Part shown: one piece after another, positions 15,257 through 22,644 of the stretch
How positions within the stretch are numbered: the stretch's first letter is position 1
Layout of the letters: the number at the start of each line of letters is the position of its first letter
Virus record (IMG/VR): IMGVR_UViG_3300036399_001297
Span: 1 to 64,000 of that record
Direction: 5' to 3' (one strand)
Source of the DNA: a virus
Length of the DNA stretch: 64,000 nt
Position numbers and translations under genes: made by a program
The notes under the pieces: model-generated
Database searches by the model: none
What the model saw: only the letters and a program-made list of their open reading frames with translations
What the model was told of the DNA's origin: nothing

Positions 15257-15858
15257 GAAGAAAAAAAATTAACCCTGATTTATTGGTAATAGACGATCAA
15301 GCATTGGAAGACATGGAAAGAGAGTTATTACTGGAAAGTGATGATGACAATTCAACTGACTACGATGAAGATGATGATTTTTTAGATTCAGAAGAAGATT
15401 CTGACGAAGATTCTGAAGACATCTCTGAAAATACAGTGAAAACAAAACCGGAAAAGAAAAAAATTTATATAGTGCCAAAGGAATTTGATGATGCTATTAT
15501 GGAATATTATAAAACCGGAAATCTTACAAACCAATTAGCCGAAATGGTTGATAAAATTGCTCAAAAACTTGCTTATGCTCCAAATTTTATTAACTACAGC
15601 TATAGATCTGATATGATAGGTGATGCTATTATAAAAATGATGAAAGCTCTAATTGGTAAAAAATATCAACATAATAAAGGTTCAAATCCATTTTCTTATT
15701 TCACTAGAATAGCATTCAATGCTTATAGAAACCGAATCAAAATAGAAAAAAGAAATCAAGAAATCCATGAAAAATATAAAGAAGAATTGATGATGTTTAG
15801 CGAGCAATATAACACCATAGTAAAAAACAAAAATATAAAGATTAATAACGATAGATGA
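15253..15858 (+). CDS. gp55: gp55-like late sigma factor
   Basis: 201 aa. The conserved core is YRSDMIGDAIIKMMKA, then SNPFSYFTRIAFNAYRNRI, the sigma region 2-like -10-binding segment of T4 gp55. It is preceded by an unusually acidic N-terminal arm (Asp/Glu/Ser run, about residues 15-55). T4 gp55 directs RNA polymerase to TATAAATA late promoters, and many such boxes occur here. 4-nt overlaps join it to uvsW and 47. Confidence 0.85.
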   Translation: MRRKKINPDLLVIDDQALEDMERELLLESDDDNSTDYDEDDDFLDSEEDSDEDSEDISENTVKTKPEKKKIYIVPKEFDDAIMEYYKTGNLTNQLAEMVDKIAQKLAYAPNFINYSYRSDMIGDAIIKMMKALIGKKYQHNKGSNPFSYFTRIAFNAYRNRIKIEKRNQEIHEKYKEELMMFSEQYNTIVKNKNIKINNDR

Positions 15859-16904
15859 AACAATTTAAAAGCAATAAGATAGGAATTTTTTCTGATATAC
15901 ACATTGGATTGGGACAGGATAGTTCCATATGGCACGAAATAGTTTTGAATTTTGGTAAATGGGCATCCGAAACTTACAAAAAAAGAGGAATTACCGAAAT
16001 TGTCATACCCGGTGATGTGTTTCATAATAGATCCGAAATCTCCGTAAAAACTCTTGATGTGTGTAAACAGTTCTTTGATTATTTTAAAGATTTTGAATTG
16101 ATTATTTCGGTAGGAAATCATGATGTTTTTAAAAAAAATGCATCTGACATACATTCTCTAAAACTTTTATCAGAGTGGAAAAACATAACTATAATTGATC
16201 TTAAACCTGAAATATATAAAACCGTAAAAAATAAAACTGTTTCTTTTATACCATGGGCAACCGATATAGAAAATTTTCCGGTAACAGATATTTGTTTCGG
16301 TCATTTGGATATACAATCATTTTATATGAATGGTTTGAAATTATGTGATCATGGGTTTGAATCAAAAAATCTTTTCGAAAAATCAAAATATATTATATCT
16401 GGACATTTTCATAAAAAAGAATTTAGAGAATATACGGATGGTAATATTCTTTATGTGGGTAGTCCATTTCAACATAATTTTGGTGATGTTGGAGACGAAA
16501 GAGGAATTTACATTTTCGATTTTGAAAAAAATAATTTTGAATTTATACAAAACACAGAATCACCGACACACAAAAAGATTAAAATATCTGATATATTAGA
16601 TAAAAAAATTAAATCCGAAGATCTTAAAAGAGACGTACCAAACAATTTAATTTGTTTGATAATAGACAAATCTATTACACCTGATGTATATTCAGTATTA
16701 ATATCGAAAATTCAAAATTTAGAGCCTAAAATTTTAAAAATCGAACACGCAGAACCACAAAAAGAATTGAATACTGATGGTAGCGAAGAGTTTGAATTAT
16801 CCGATATATCCAAATCATTAGAAGAATACGTAGATTCTATGGATATTCAAAATAAAAAAGAATTAAAAGATTATATATTAAATATATATGATAATTTAAA
16901 ATAA
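15855..16904 (+). CDS. gp47: gp47-like recombination nuclease (Mre11/SbcD type)
   Basis: 349 aa; T4 gp47 is 339 aa. Metallophosphoesterase motifs are in order: FSDIHIG (motif I), IPGDVFHNR (II), SVGNHDV (III), FGHLDIQ and SGHFHK with GSPFQHNF (IV-V). It forms the end-processing nuclease with gp46, which here lies 11 kb downstream instead of beside it. Last gene of the operon; its end is 1 nt from the converging 16906 gene. Confidence 0.9.
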   Translation: MKQFKSNKIGIFSDIHIGLGQDSSIWHEIVLNFGKWASETYKKRGITEIVIPGDVFHNRSEISVKTLDVCKQFFDYFKDFELIISVGNHDVFKKNASDIHSLKLLSEWKNITIIDLKPEIYKTVKNKTVSFIPWATDIENFPVTDICFGHLDIQSFYMNGLKLCDHGFESKNLFEKSKYIISGHFHKKEFREYTDGNILYVGSPFQHNFGDVGDERGIYIFDFEKNNFEFIQNTESPTHKKIKISDILDKKIKSEDLKRDVPNNLICLIIDKSITPDVYSVLISKIQNLEPKILKIEHAEPQKELNTDGSEEFELSDISKSLEEYVDSMDIQNKKELKDYILNIYDNLK

Positions 16905-16905
16905 A

Positions 16906-17343
16906 TTATCCGCCGCTTTTGCCTGATGAAAAATCTTGTTTAAATCTTAAAAGAAAATCAGGAATTTTTTGGTTTCTTATTTGTAAATTATAAACCAGTC
17001 TTTTGGCTTGATCAATTTTTTCTTTTTTAACTTCTTCCGCCAAAGAATTTAAAATTTTCGGGTCTGTGTTTATAATATCTCCGATAGATTTATTATTATT
17101 TAAAAGATCTACTATCTTATCAACCGAAGCTGTTGCATCTAATTCTGGATTGACCATAGAATCTATAGCAGCACGATCAGAATCAGGATATTTCATGGAG
17201 TTAACCTCATCGGCTTTAATATTAGAAGGAAACAAAGCAGAACCTAACATTCCGGCTACAGCTGCACCAGTTTTTAAATTTAATTCGTTTATTATAATAT
17301 TATTATAAACTTCTTCCATCAATAATGTATCATTATCTCTCAT
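16906..17343 (-). CDS. Small late protein with candidate capsid-targeting leader
   Basis: 145 aa. The leader MRDNDTLLMEEVYNNIIINE parallels MRDNDQIFLENIYSNLLKE of the 19912-20790 protein and ends in I-N-E. Next comes a small-residue hydrophobic stretch (TGAAVAGMLGSALF), a helical region and a Gly/Ser tail. TATAAGTA is 8 nt upstream. Function unknown; packaged internal protein inferred. Confidence 0.72.
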   Translation of the reverse strand: MRDNDTLLMEEVYNNIIINELNLKTGAAVAGMLGSALFPSNIKADEVNSMKYPDSDRAAIDSMVNPELDATASVDKIVDLLNNNKSIGDIINTDPKILNSLAEEVKKEKIDQAKRLVYNLQIRNQKIPDFLLRFKQDFSSGKSGG

Positions 17344-17351
17344 ATTTTAAA

Positions 17352-17359
17352 TACTTATA
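17352..17359 (-). promoter_or_regulatory. Late-type box TATAAGTA, 8 nt before ATG
   Basis: TATAAGTA on the minus strand, 8 nt before ATG 17343. Confidence 0.6.
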
Positions 17360-17383
17360 CCTATATGTTATACAAATAATATT

Positions 17384-18295
17384 TTAACCAGCAACAGATA
17401 GATTGAGTGATGTTGTAGCGGAACAAACATAAGAATTACCAGATTGTCCTTCTAACGAAAAAGGACTAAAATATCTTTCTGCTACTGCATCAAAACTTCT
17501 TCCTAACATAGTACAAGTAGCAGTAGCACCGGAAAAAACACCTGCGGTTGGAGTTGTTACCAACCAATCATTAGGTCCATATATACTAGCAGGACTTCCT
17601 ACATTTCCGATCAAATTTAAACATACTGTGTTACTATTACTACTAGCAACAGTACAAGAATATCCACAATTAATACTGGCAGAATTTATTTGTTGCGTTC
17701 CGTTTGGAAGCAGCAGTTCAACGTTATAATTTACAGAAAACGAATCGCCAAATGAATTTGCAGCAGAAAAATTTCTTGTTTTCGATCCACTCACTGTACC
17801 GTTGCGATACCATGTACCACTACCGTAATAGCTACCACTATCAGCGAAACTATGACTAAAGTTTACTGTCCAAGTTGATCCGTTTGCTATATTTTGCCAA
17901 TCGGTTAACGGTATACACAACGTTCCTCCTCTCGGTATAGGTGCTGGTGTTGGTGTTATCGTTGGAGTATTTGTAGGCGTTGGAGTATTTGTGGCAGTTG
18001 GTGTATTAGTAGGTGTTAATGTAGGAGTAGGAGTTAAAGTGTTAGTAGGTGTTAATGTAGGAGTAGGAGTTAAAGTGTTAGTAGGTGTTAATGTAGGAGT
18101 AGGAGTTAAAGTGTTAGTAGGTGTTAATGTAGGTGTCGGGCTAGGTGTATTAGTAGGTGTATTAGTCGGTGTTGGTGTATAAGTTCTAGTAGGTTGGAAT
18201 GTTTGGGTTGGTTTGGGTGTGGGTGTTAATGTAATATAAACCACCGGATCATCTACATCGTCAACACTAGGATCACCATAACAAGAAATATACAT
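17384..18295 (-). CDS. Thr-Pro repeat protein with beta-rich C-terminal domain
   Basis: 303 aa. It has a short N-terminal segment, then a Thr-Pro/Asn stalk (about residues 22-118, including 12-residue units [12 protein letters not shown]). A C-terminal domain of ~180 residues follows, rich in Ser/Gly/Asn and aromatic strands with several Cys ([16 protein letters not shown]). The domain looks like a beta-sandwich adhesin or carbohydrate-binding fold; no family is named. There is a late-like box upstream and no signal peptide. A virion decoration or fibre-tip role is inferred. Confidence 0.78.
   Translation of the reverse strand: MYISCYGDPSVDDVDDPVVYITLTPTPKPTQTFQPTRTYTPTPTNTPTNTPSPTPTLTPTNTLTPTPTLTPTNTLTPTPTLTPTNTLTPTPTLTPTNTPTATNTPTPTNTPTITPTPAPIPRGGTLCIPLTDWQNIANGSTWTVNFSHSFADSGSYYGSGTWYRNGTVSGSKTRNFSAANSFGDSFSVNYNVELLLPNGTQQINSASINCGYSCTVASSNSNTVCLNLIGNVGSPASIYGPNDWLVTTPTAGVFSGATATCTMLGRSFDAVAERYFSPFSLEGQSGNSYVCSATTSLNLSVAG
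18012..18136 (-). repeat. 36-bp in-frame tandem repeat (3 perfect units plus partial)
   Basis: Units at 18012-18047, 18048-18083 and 18084-18119 are identical, each encoding a 12-residue Thr-Pro/Leu/Asn unit on the minus strand. A partial unit follows. Confidence 0.95.
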
Positions 18296-18301
18296 TATAA
18301 A

Positions 18302-18309
18302 TAATTAAT
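18302..18309 (-). promoter_or_regulatory. Late-like box ATTAATTA, 6 nt before ATG
   Basis: ATTAATTA, a weak match to nATAAnTA, with exactly 6 nt to ATG 18295. Confidence 0.35.
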
Positions 18310-18317
18310 ATATTCTA

Positions 18318-18345
18318 TTGATTTTATTACTAAATGTATTAATAT
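18318..18345 (+). promoter_or_regulatory. Vegetative promoter TTGATT-N16-TAATAT
   Basis: -35 TTGATT 18318-18323, 16-bp spacer, -10 TAATAT 18340-18345, 6 nt to ATG 18352. Predicts a leaderless transcript of the first glycosyltransferase-like gene. Confidence 0.72.
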
Positions 18346-18351
18346 ATAAAA

Positions 18352-19125
18352 ATGGAAAACAATGAAGTTGGAATTGGTTTAATTGATATATACGATGACA
18401 AATCTTTAGTAGACTGTTCTTATAGTTTATCTAAAACTACAAACAATGCGTCAGTTTATGTGATTTCAAACAGAATTTTAGGACTTAAAGATTTTAAATA
18501 TGATGAAAAACTAACTCATCATGTTTCTATGGCAACATTAAGAAATCATTGTATCGCACACTTTAGAGGATTAGGTCTTAAATATATATTTTTAATAAAT
18601 TCAAATGTTATTATAACTGACCCAAATTTTATTGAAAATACAATTAAAACCGCCGAAGCATTTGGAACATGGTTTATGACCGGATATCAAGAAAATCCTA
18701 CACATCTTGATGATTCTGATGCAAGTCGATCATTGTGTGTGAATACTAAATTAAATACAGATTTTATATTCTTACGCTCTGGTATTATTGGAAATTTGGG
18801 ATATTTTGATGAAAGATATATAAACACAAAAGATTTGGACGTATTAGATTATATAAATAAAGCCCGTAAAATTGAAATTTATCCACCACATCCATTTCAT
18901 CCAACAGTAGGAAATATTTTAAAATATTCTGATTCAAAAATTCAAAAGGTAGACCATTCTGATATATTAGATACTAAAAACAAATCTGTAGGGTTTTCTT
19001 ATGGATATTTTCACCACCAACATAAATATATTCCGGATCATGATGAGATAAAATCTATATCAAAAGACGAATTAATTGTTTTTATGGGAGATTTGCAACA
19101 AAATTATGCTACATATGGAAAATGA
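18352..19125 (+). CDS. Glycosyltransferase-like (GT-A) protein
   Basis: 257 aa. It has SMATLRNHCIAHFRGLGL, then YIFLINSNVIITDPNFIE, which is placed like the nucleotide-sugar DxD region of GT2 enzymes but with N-S-N in place of the acidic triad. LGYFDERYINTKDLDVLDYI follows, equivalent to the acceptor 'GyFDE.y' motif. Loss of the acidic triad may mean a divergent or inactive enzyme. It leads a rightward pair and overlaps the next gene by 11 nt. Confidence 0.65.
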   Translation: MENNEVGIGLIDIYDDKSLVDCSYSLSKTTNNASVYVISNRILGLKDFKYDEKLTHHVSMATLRNHCIAHFRGLGLKYIFLINSNVIITDPNFIENTIKTAEAFGTWFMTGYQENPTHLDDSDASRSLCVNTKLNTDFIFLRSGIIGNLGYFDERYINTKDLDVLDYINKARKIEIYPPHPFHPTVGNILKYSDSKIQKVDHSDILDTKNKSVGFSYGYFHHQHKYIPDHDEIKSISKDELIVFMGDLQQNYATYGK

Positions 19126-19969
19126 AAAAATTGGGTGTGCTTTAATAACCTGTGATAGACCCGATTTTTATAAAAAATCGTTAAATTCTTTATTGGATGC
19201 GGCTCAAGATAAAAATATAGAATATGTTGTAATAAATGATGGATTAGATAAGCTTCCCCTTTATCCTGTTAATTTTATCGAAACTGGTGGTAAAAAAGGC
19301 GTTGCTGTTGCTAAAAATCTAGGGTTAAAATTTTTGATTGATACCGGATGCACACATTTATTTTTAATGGAGGACGACATTGAGATAGTTGATAATAATG
19401 TATTTTCTGAATATATAAAAACCTCAAAAAAGACCGGAATAAAACATTTAAATTTTGGATTGCACGGAAACCATAATAGAGATTCTTTCGGGAATCCTAC
19501 TATTATAAAATCTATTAATTATGGAAATAATACTATTATAGATTTATACCCAAATATTTTAGGAGCATTTAGTTACTATCATAAATCAGTAATAGAAAAA
19601 ATTGGTTTTATAGATGAAGAATATTATTTAAGTATGGAACATGTAGATCATACATATAAAGCATCTTTAAATAACTATACAAGCCCTTGGAGATATTTTG
19701 CGGATATTCATAGATCGCATGAATATCTTATAGATATTGTACCAGACCATCAACAAAGTAAAATTAGAAACGAATCAAATTTTCAAGAAATTTTTAAAAA
19801 AGGATTAGATCTTTTTATAAAAAAGAATGGTTTCAGCGTTGTACAAGGATACGGACCCAAAGAAAATTTTGTAGATGAAAAAACCTGTAGAGAAAAACTT
19901 AAAGAAATTTATCACATGACAAATATTTTACCTACAGCAGAATCTACCAAATTATCAACCCAAGCATAG
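19115..19969 (+). CDS. Glycosyltransferase family 2 protein
   Basis: 284 aa from ATG 19115 (MENEKIGCALITCDRP); an upstream ATG at 19076 lies far inside the previous gene and is disfavoured. GT-A features are CALITCDRPDFYKKSL, YVVINDG, HLFLMEDDIEI (EDD, catalytic metal site) and IGFIDEEYYLSMEHVDHTYK (acceptor side with ED/H-type motif). The C-terminus overlaps the converging 19912-20790 gene by 58 nt. Acceptor unknown. Confidence 0.82.
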   Translation: MENEKIGCALITCDRPDFYKKSLNSLLDAAQDKNIEYVVINDGLDKLPLYPVNFIETGGKKGVAVAKNLGLKFLIDTGCTHLFLMEDDIEIVDNNVFSEYIKTSKKTGIKHLNFGLHGNHNRDSFGNPTIIKSINYGNNTIIDLYPNILGAFSYYHKSVIEKIGFIDEEYYLSMEHVDHTYKASLNNYTSPWRYFADIHRSHEYLIDIVPDHQQSKIRNESNFQEIFKKGLDLFIKKNGFSVVQGYGPKENFVDEKTCREKLKEIYHMTNILPTAESTKLSTQA

Positions 19970-20790
19970 ACTTCGGTTTCAAAATAGGAAATAATATCAT
20001 CTATTTCTTCTTGAAGTTCTGGTGTTATTTGTACAGAATACGGACCTTGAGGAGTTCCCCAAGTAAAATATGTAGGCAAAACTTTAGGAAATTCTCTATT
20101 AAAAACAATTTTTCCGGTTATTATATATTGAGCTATTACTTCATTTGTAAACTCATAAACATTTCTTAATTTTCTATCTCTTGCTGATTTAAAAGTACCT
20201 AGAGCATGAGCAACTTGTCTTTGAATTTCTCTTATATTTCTTATTTTTTTAAAATCGGGTTCATAACTAGAAACTTTTAAATTTCTTTTATAAATTTTTT
20301 CGGAAACACTATTGATCATTTTTTGAAGCATATTATCAAGTTGAATATATTCGTAACTATTACCATTAATATCACCAGATCTTCTTAGAGCATGACCGAA
20401 TCGATGCGCTAATGTCCACGCAGTAGTAGGTACTTTTTCGGCTCCTTTATTATTAGTAAAAAAAATTGTAATATTATTTTCATTAATAGGAATATCTAAT
20501 TTTAATTTATCTCTAATAAAATAAGGATCTACTTCGCCAACTTCGGTATATTTCCATCCTTCTTTTGTAGAAACCATATAGATATCAAAATCCTGTCTGG
20601 TTTTAGCCCAAAGTTTTTTTATTTTTTCTACACCAGCATTACTAGTTAATATACCACGACTTGCCTTATCGTATCCTCTTTTTTTAGAAGTCGGTTCCCA
20701 TTCACCAACTAAATTAAAACTATCTATCGGTGCCTCTTTTAATAAATTAGAATATATGTTTTCTAAAAAAATTTGATCATTATCTCTCAT
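19912..20790 (-). CDS. Late protein with candidate leader and AHRFGHAL motif
   Basis: 292 aa. The N-terminus MRDNDQIFLENIYSNLLKEA nearly duplicates the leader of the 16906-17343 protein and ends L-K-E|A. The body contains TTAWTLAHRFGHALRR, which recalls the zincin helix H-E-x-x-H but has Arg where the catalytic Glu is expected. A long helical region and acidic C-terminus follow. A packaged effector or structural protein is possible; protease activity is not supported. ATGA overlap with the upstream gene. Confidence 0.7.
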   Translation of the reverse strand: MRDNDQIFLENIYSNLLKEAPIDSFNLVGEWEPTSKKRGYDKASRGILTSNAGVEKIKKLWAKTRQDFDIYMVSTKEGWKYTEVGEVDPYFIRDKLKLDIPINENNITIFFTNNKGAEKVPTTAWTLAHRFGHALRRSGDINGNSYEYIQLDNMLQKMINSVSEKIYKRNLKVSSYEPDFKKIRNIREIQRQVAHALGTFKSARDRKLRNVYEFTNEVIAQYIITGKIVFNREFPKVLPTYFTWGTPQGPYSVQITPELQEEIDDIISYFETEVYAWVDNLVDSAVGKIFVM

Positions 20791-21059
20791 TTTTTCTTTT
20801 TTCTTTTTTTAGGAACACAGTTAGGAACCATTCTTTTTCCCTTTTTCTTCATTCCTTGCTGCTCATATCCTTCCCAACAAGCTTCTAATATCATATTAAA
20901 ATCTAAATATGATTCTGTCTGAGATTCGTTTTCACTAGATGATATAGCACCGATTTGAGCTACTGCTTTCTTTTTAGTACCATGCGTACCAAAACATTTA
21001 TTTCCTGCTTTTTTACAAACTTTATATTTATTACCGGATTTTTTTATAGTGTAGGGCAT
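20787..21059 (-). CDS. Small basic phage protein with CWEGYEQ..NCVPK motif
   Basis: 90 aa from ATG 21059; a start at 21080 would overlap the upstream gene and precede the conserved MPYTIKKSGNKYKV start. The N-terminal part (KYKVCKKAGNKCFGTHGTKK, KAVAQIGA) is a small module seen in many phage proteins. The C-terminal part, ILEACWEGYEQQGMKKKGK and PNCVPKKRKKKK, is another recurrent phage motif. Its precise role is not established. Highly basic, so nucleic-acid contact is plausible. Coupled to the 19912-20790 gene by ATGA. Confidence 0.72.
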   Translation of the reverse strand: MPYTIKKSGNKYKVCKKAGNKCFGTHGTKKKAVAQIGAISSSENESQTESYLDFNMILEACWEGYEQQGMKKKGKRMVPNCVPKKRKKKK

Positions 21060-21073
21060 ATTATTACTTATTA

Positions 21074-22573
21074 CTAACAATTAGCATTATCGTATGTACA
21101 AGATCCATCGTCACACATATAGTTAACATTTGGATTATAATTAGATGAACAATAGTCTGTACATCCTCTTACTTCTGGTAAACATGAACCATCATCAAAT
21201 TGAGCCGAATAACTATAATTCGAAGAACATGGATTTGTACAACCAAAATATTCAGGACAATTTGCATAATCGTAATTACAAGACCCATCATCACATAAAA
21301 CAGATGGGTTATAGTTAGATGAACAATAATCATTTAAACAACCCTTACTTTCAGCATTACACGATCCGTCATCTATTACCGCAGTATAATCATAATTCGA
21401 TGAACATGGATTTGTACATCCATATGTTATTAGAGTTCCGATTGCGTTTTGATATTCTATTGGATATCCGCCATATTGATCGGTGCAATTTGAACAAGTT
21501 CTACTTTGTTGAAAGTATTGTCCTTGCGGAACAGTGGAAGGATCAGGTGTCCAAGATGTCCAATTTGGTGTTGTAATACCAACAGCAGATTTAGTTTGAT
21601 TCGTAAAACAACCTCCCAAGTCACTTCTAGATTGTGTGAAAATTGTATTAAAGCAATAGTTAGTCGGTTCTGGTGTCCAATTTGACCAATTAGGAGTTGT
21701 ACAAGGTTCTGAATACTCATAGGTTCTTATAACACCGCTTTCACATTTAACGCCTGCCCAAGATACACTTCCAACTTCAGGTGGACATGTACCACAATTC
21801 TGCGAACTTGCGTATCTTCCGTATTCATCATAATTCCATATATATTCTCCTAATTGAATAAATTCACAATTCGTTTCTCTGCCATAACCATATCTTAAAT
21901 TTGGTTGTATCGTACATGTGAAATTTAATATACAATCACCTCCGGTATTACAATATGGATCATAATAACTAAGAATACTACCACTACCGAAACCACTGCA
22001 ATCATCTGGACCGCAACTTCCAGTATGATATGCAGAATCTGGTGGATACTCAATTTTCATTTCTCTTGTTTTGTAATAAGTACCGTTAGATAAAAATTTA
22101 CAGCTTGTATTTACTATAGGTGCTGGCGGCGTCCATTCGGGTAAAACTATTAAAGTAGGCGTAGGATTAGGTGTATTAGTAGGTGTTCCTGTTGGTGTAT
22201 TAGTAGGTGTTCCTGTTGGTGTATTAGTAGGCGTCTCTGTCGGAGTATTAGTAGGTGTCTCTGTCGGAGTATTTGTTGGTATAGGTGTATTAGTAGGTGT
22301 TCCTGTAGGTGTTATAGTGGGATTATTAGTAGGTAAAGGTGTATTAGTAGGTGTTCCGGTAGGAGTGCTAGTAGGAACCAGAGACGGTACAGGCGTGGGT
22401 GTAGGAGGAACTGGTGTAGAAGTAGGTCTAGGTGTGGGGGTAGGTGTATACAAATAGTCAGTATCACAACACGTAATTGTTTTACCATCAAGACATTCAA
22501 AAACCATATGTGGAATTTTTCCATAATCCACAGATTTAAAACGACCTCCAGCTAAATTTATTTTATTATACAC
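21074..22573 (-). CDS. Thr-Pro stalk protein with Cys-rich and DDGSC repeats
   Basis: 499 aa, GTG start at 22571-22573 supported by a late box 6 nt upstream. It has a short N-terminal region, a Thr-Pro stalk (about residues 43-142), a Cys/Trp-rich middle with repeated [13 protein letters not shown]-type units, and a C-terminal array of four Cys-pair repeats of the form GC(T/L)(N/D)..CSSNY.....DDGSC. The last motif is common in secreted and surface proteins of aquatic bacteria and their phages. Disulphide-rich adhesin or fibre decoration is inferred; no signal peptide. Confidence 0.8.
   Translation of the reverse strand: MYNKINLAGGRFKSVDYGKIPHMVFECLDGKTITCCDTDYLYTPTPTPRPTSTPVPPTPTPVPSLVPTSTPTGTPTNTPLPTNNPTITPTGTPTNTPIPTNTPTETPTNTPTETPTNTPTGTPTNTPTGTPTNTPNPTPTLIVLPEWTPPAPIVNTSCKFLSNGTYYKTREMKIEYPPDSAYHTGSCGPDDCSGFGSGSILSYYDPYCNTGGDCILNFTCTIQPNLRYGYGRETNCEFIQLGEYIWNYDEYGRYASSQNCGTCPPEVGSVSWAGVKCESGVIRTYEYSEPCTTPNWSNWTPEPTNYCFNTIFTQSRSDLGGCFTNQTKSAVGITTPNWTSWTPDPSTVPQGQYFQQSRTCSNCTDQYGGYPIEYQNAIGTLITYGCTNPCSSNYDYTAVIDDGSCNAESKGCLNDYCSSNYNPSVLCDDGSCNYDYANCPEYFGCTNPCSSNYSYSAQFDDGSCLPEVRGCTDYCSSNYNPNVNYMCDDGSCTYDNANC
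22147..22447 (-). repeat. Irregular Thr-Pro coding repeats (24-bp-like units)
   Basis: The plus strand shows repeated ggtgtattagtaggtgttcc-type units with variants (cctgtt, ctctgtcgg, cctgta). It shares the gtattagtaggtgtt core with the array at 18012-18136. Confidence 0.85.
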
Positions 22574-22579
22574 TTTGAA

Positions 22580-22587
22580 TACTTATT
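22580..22587 (-). promoter_or_regulatory. Late-type box AATAAGTA, 6 nt before GTG start
   Basis: AATAAGTA with exactly 6 nt to the GTG at 22573, supporting that unusual start codon. Confidence 0.6.
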
Positions 22588-22604
22588 TTTTTTTACAAAA
22601 AATA

Positions 22605-22632
22605 TTGATATTTATTGTTTTTGTAATAATAT
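22605..22632 (+). promoter_or_regulatory. Vegetative promoter TTGATA-N16-TAATAT
   Basis: -35 TTGATA 22605-22610, 16-bp spacer, -10 TAATAT 22627-22632, 12 nt to ATG 22645. Leader about 5 nt. Drives the glycosyltransferase operon. Confidence 0.65.
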
Positions 22633-22644
22633 ATAATATAAATT

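Noticed and set aside
17991-18182. Plus-strand ORF of Gly-Val repeats opposite the Thr-Pro stalk
   Set aside because: It is the antisense image of the 36-bp repeats; it has no promoter or context, and the minus-strand ORF is far longer with a real C-terminal domain.
19076-19114. ATG 19076 as the glycosyltransferase start
   Set aside because: It overlaps the upstream gene by 50 nt and precedes the conserved GT-A beginning; ATG 19115 gives the common 11-nt overlap.
19912-20790. Active zinc metalloprotease
   Set aside because: The apparent H-x-x-x-H helix lacks the catalytic Glu and no third ligand was evident.
21074-22573. Bacteroidota host inferred from DDGSC repeats
   Set aside because: The motif is widespread in aquatic microbes, while promoters are TTGACA/TATAAT type and some strong Shine-Dalgarno sites exist, which does not fit Bacteroidota.
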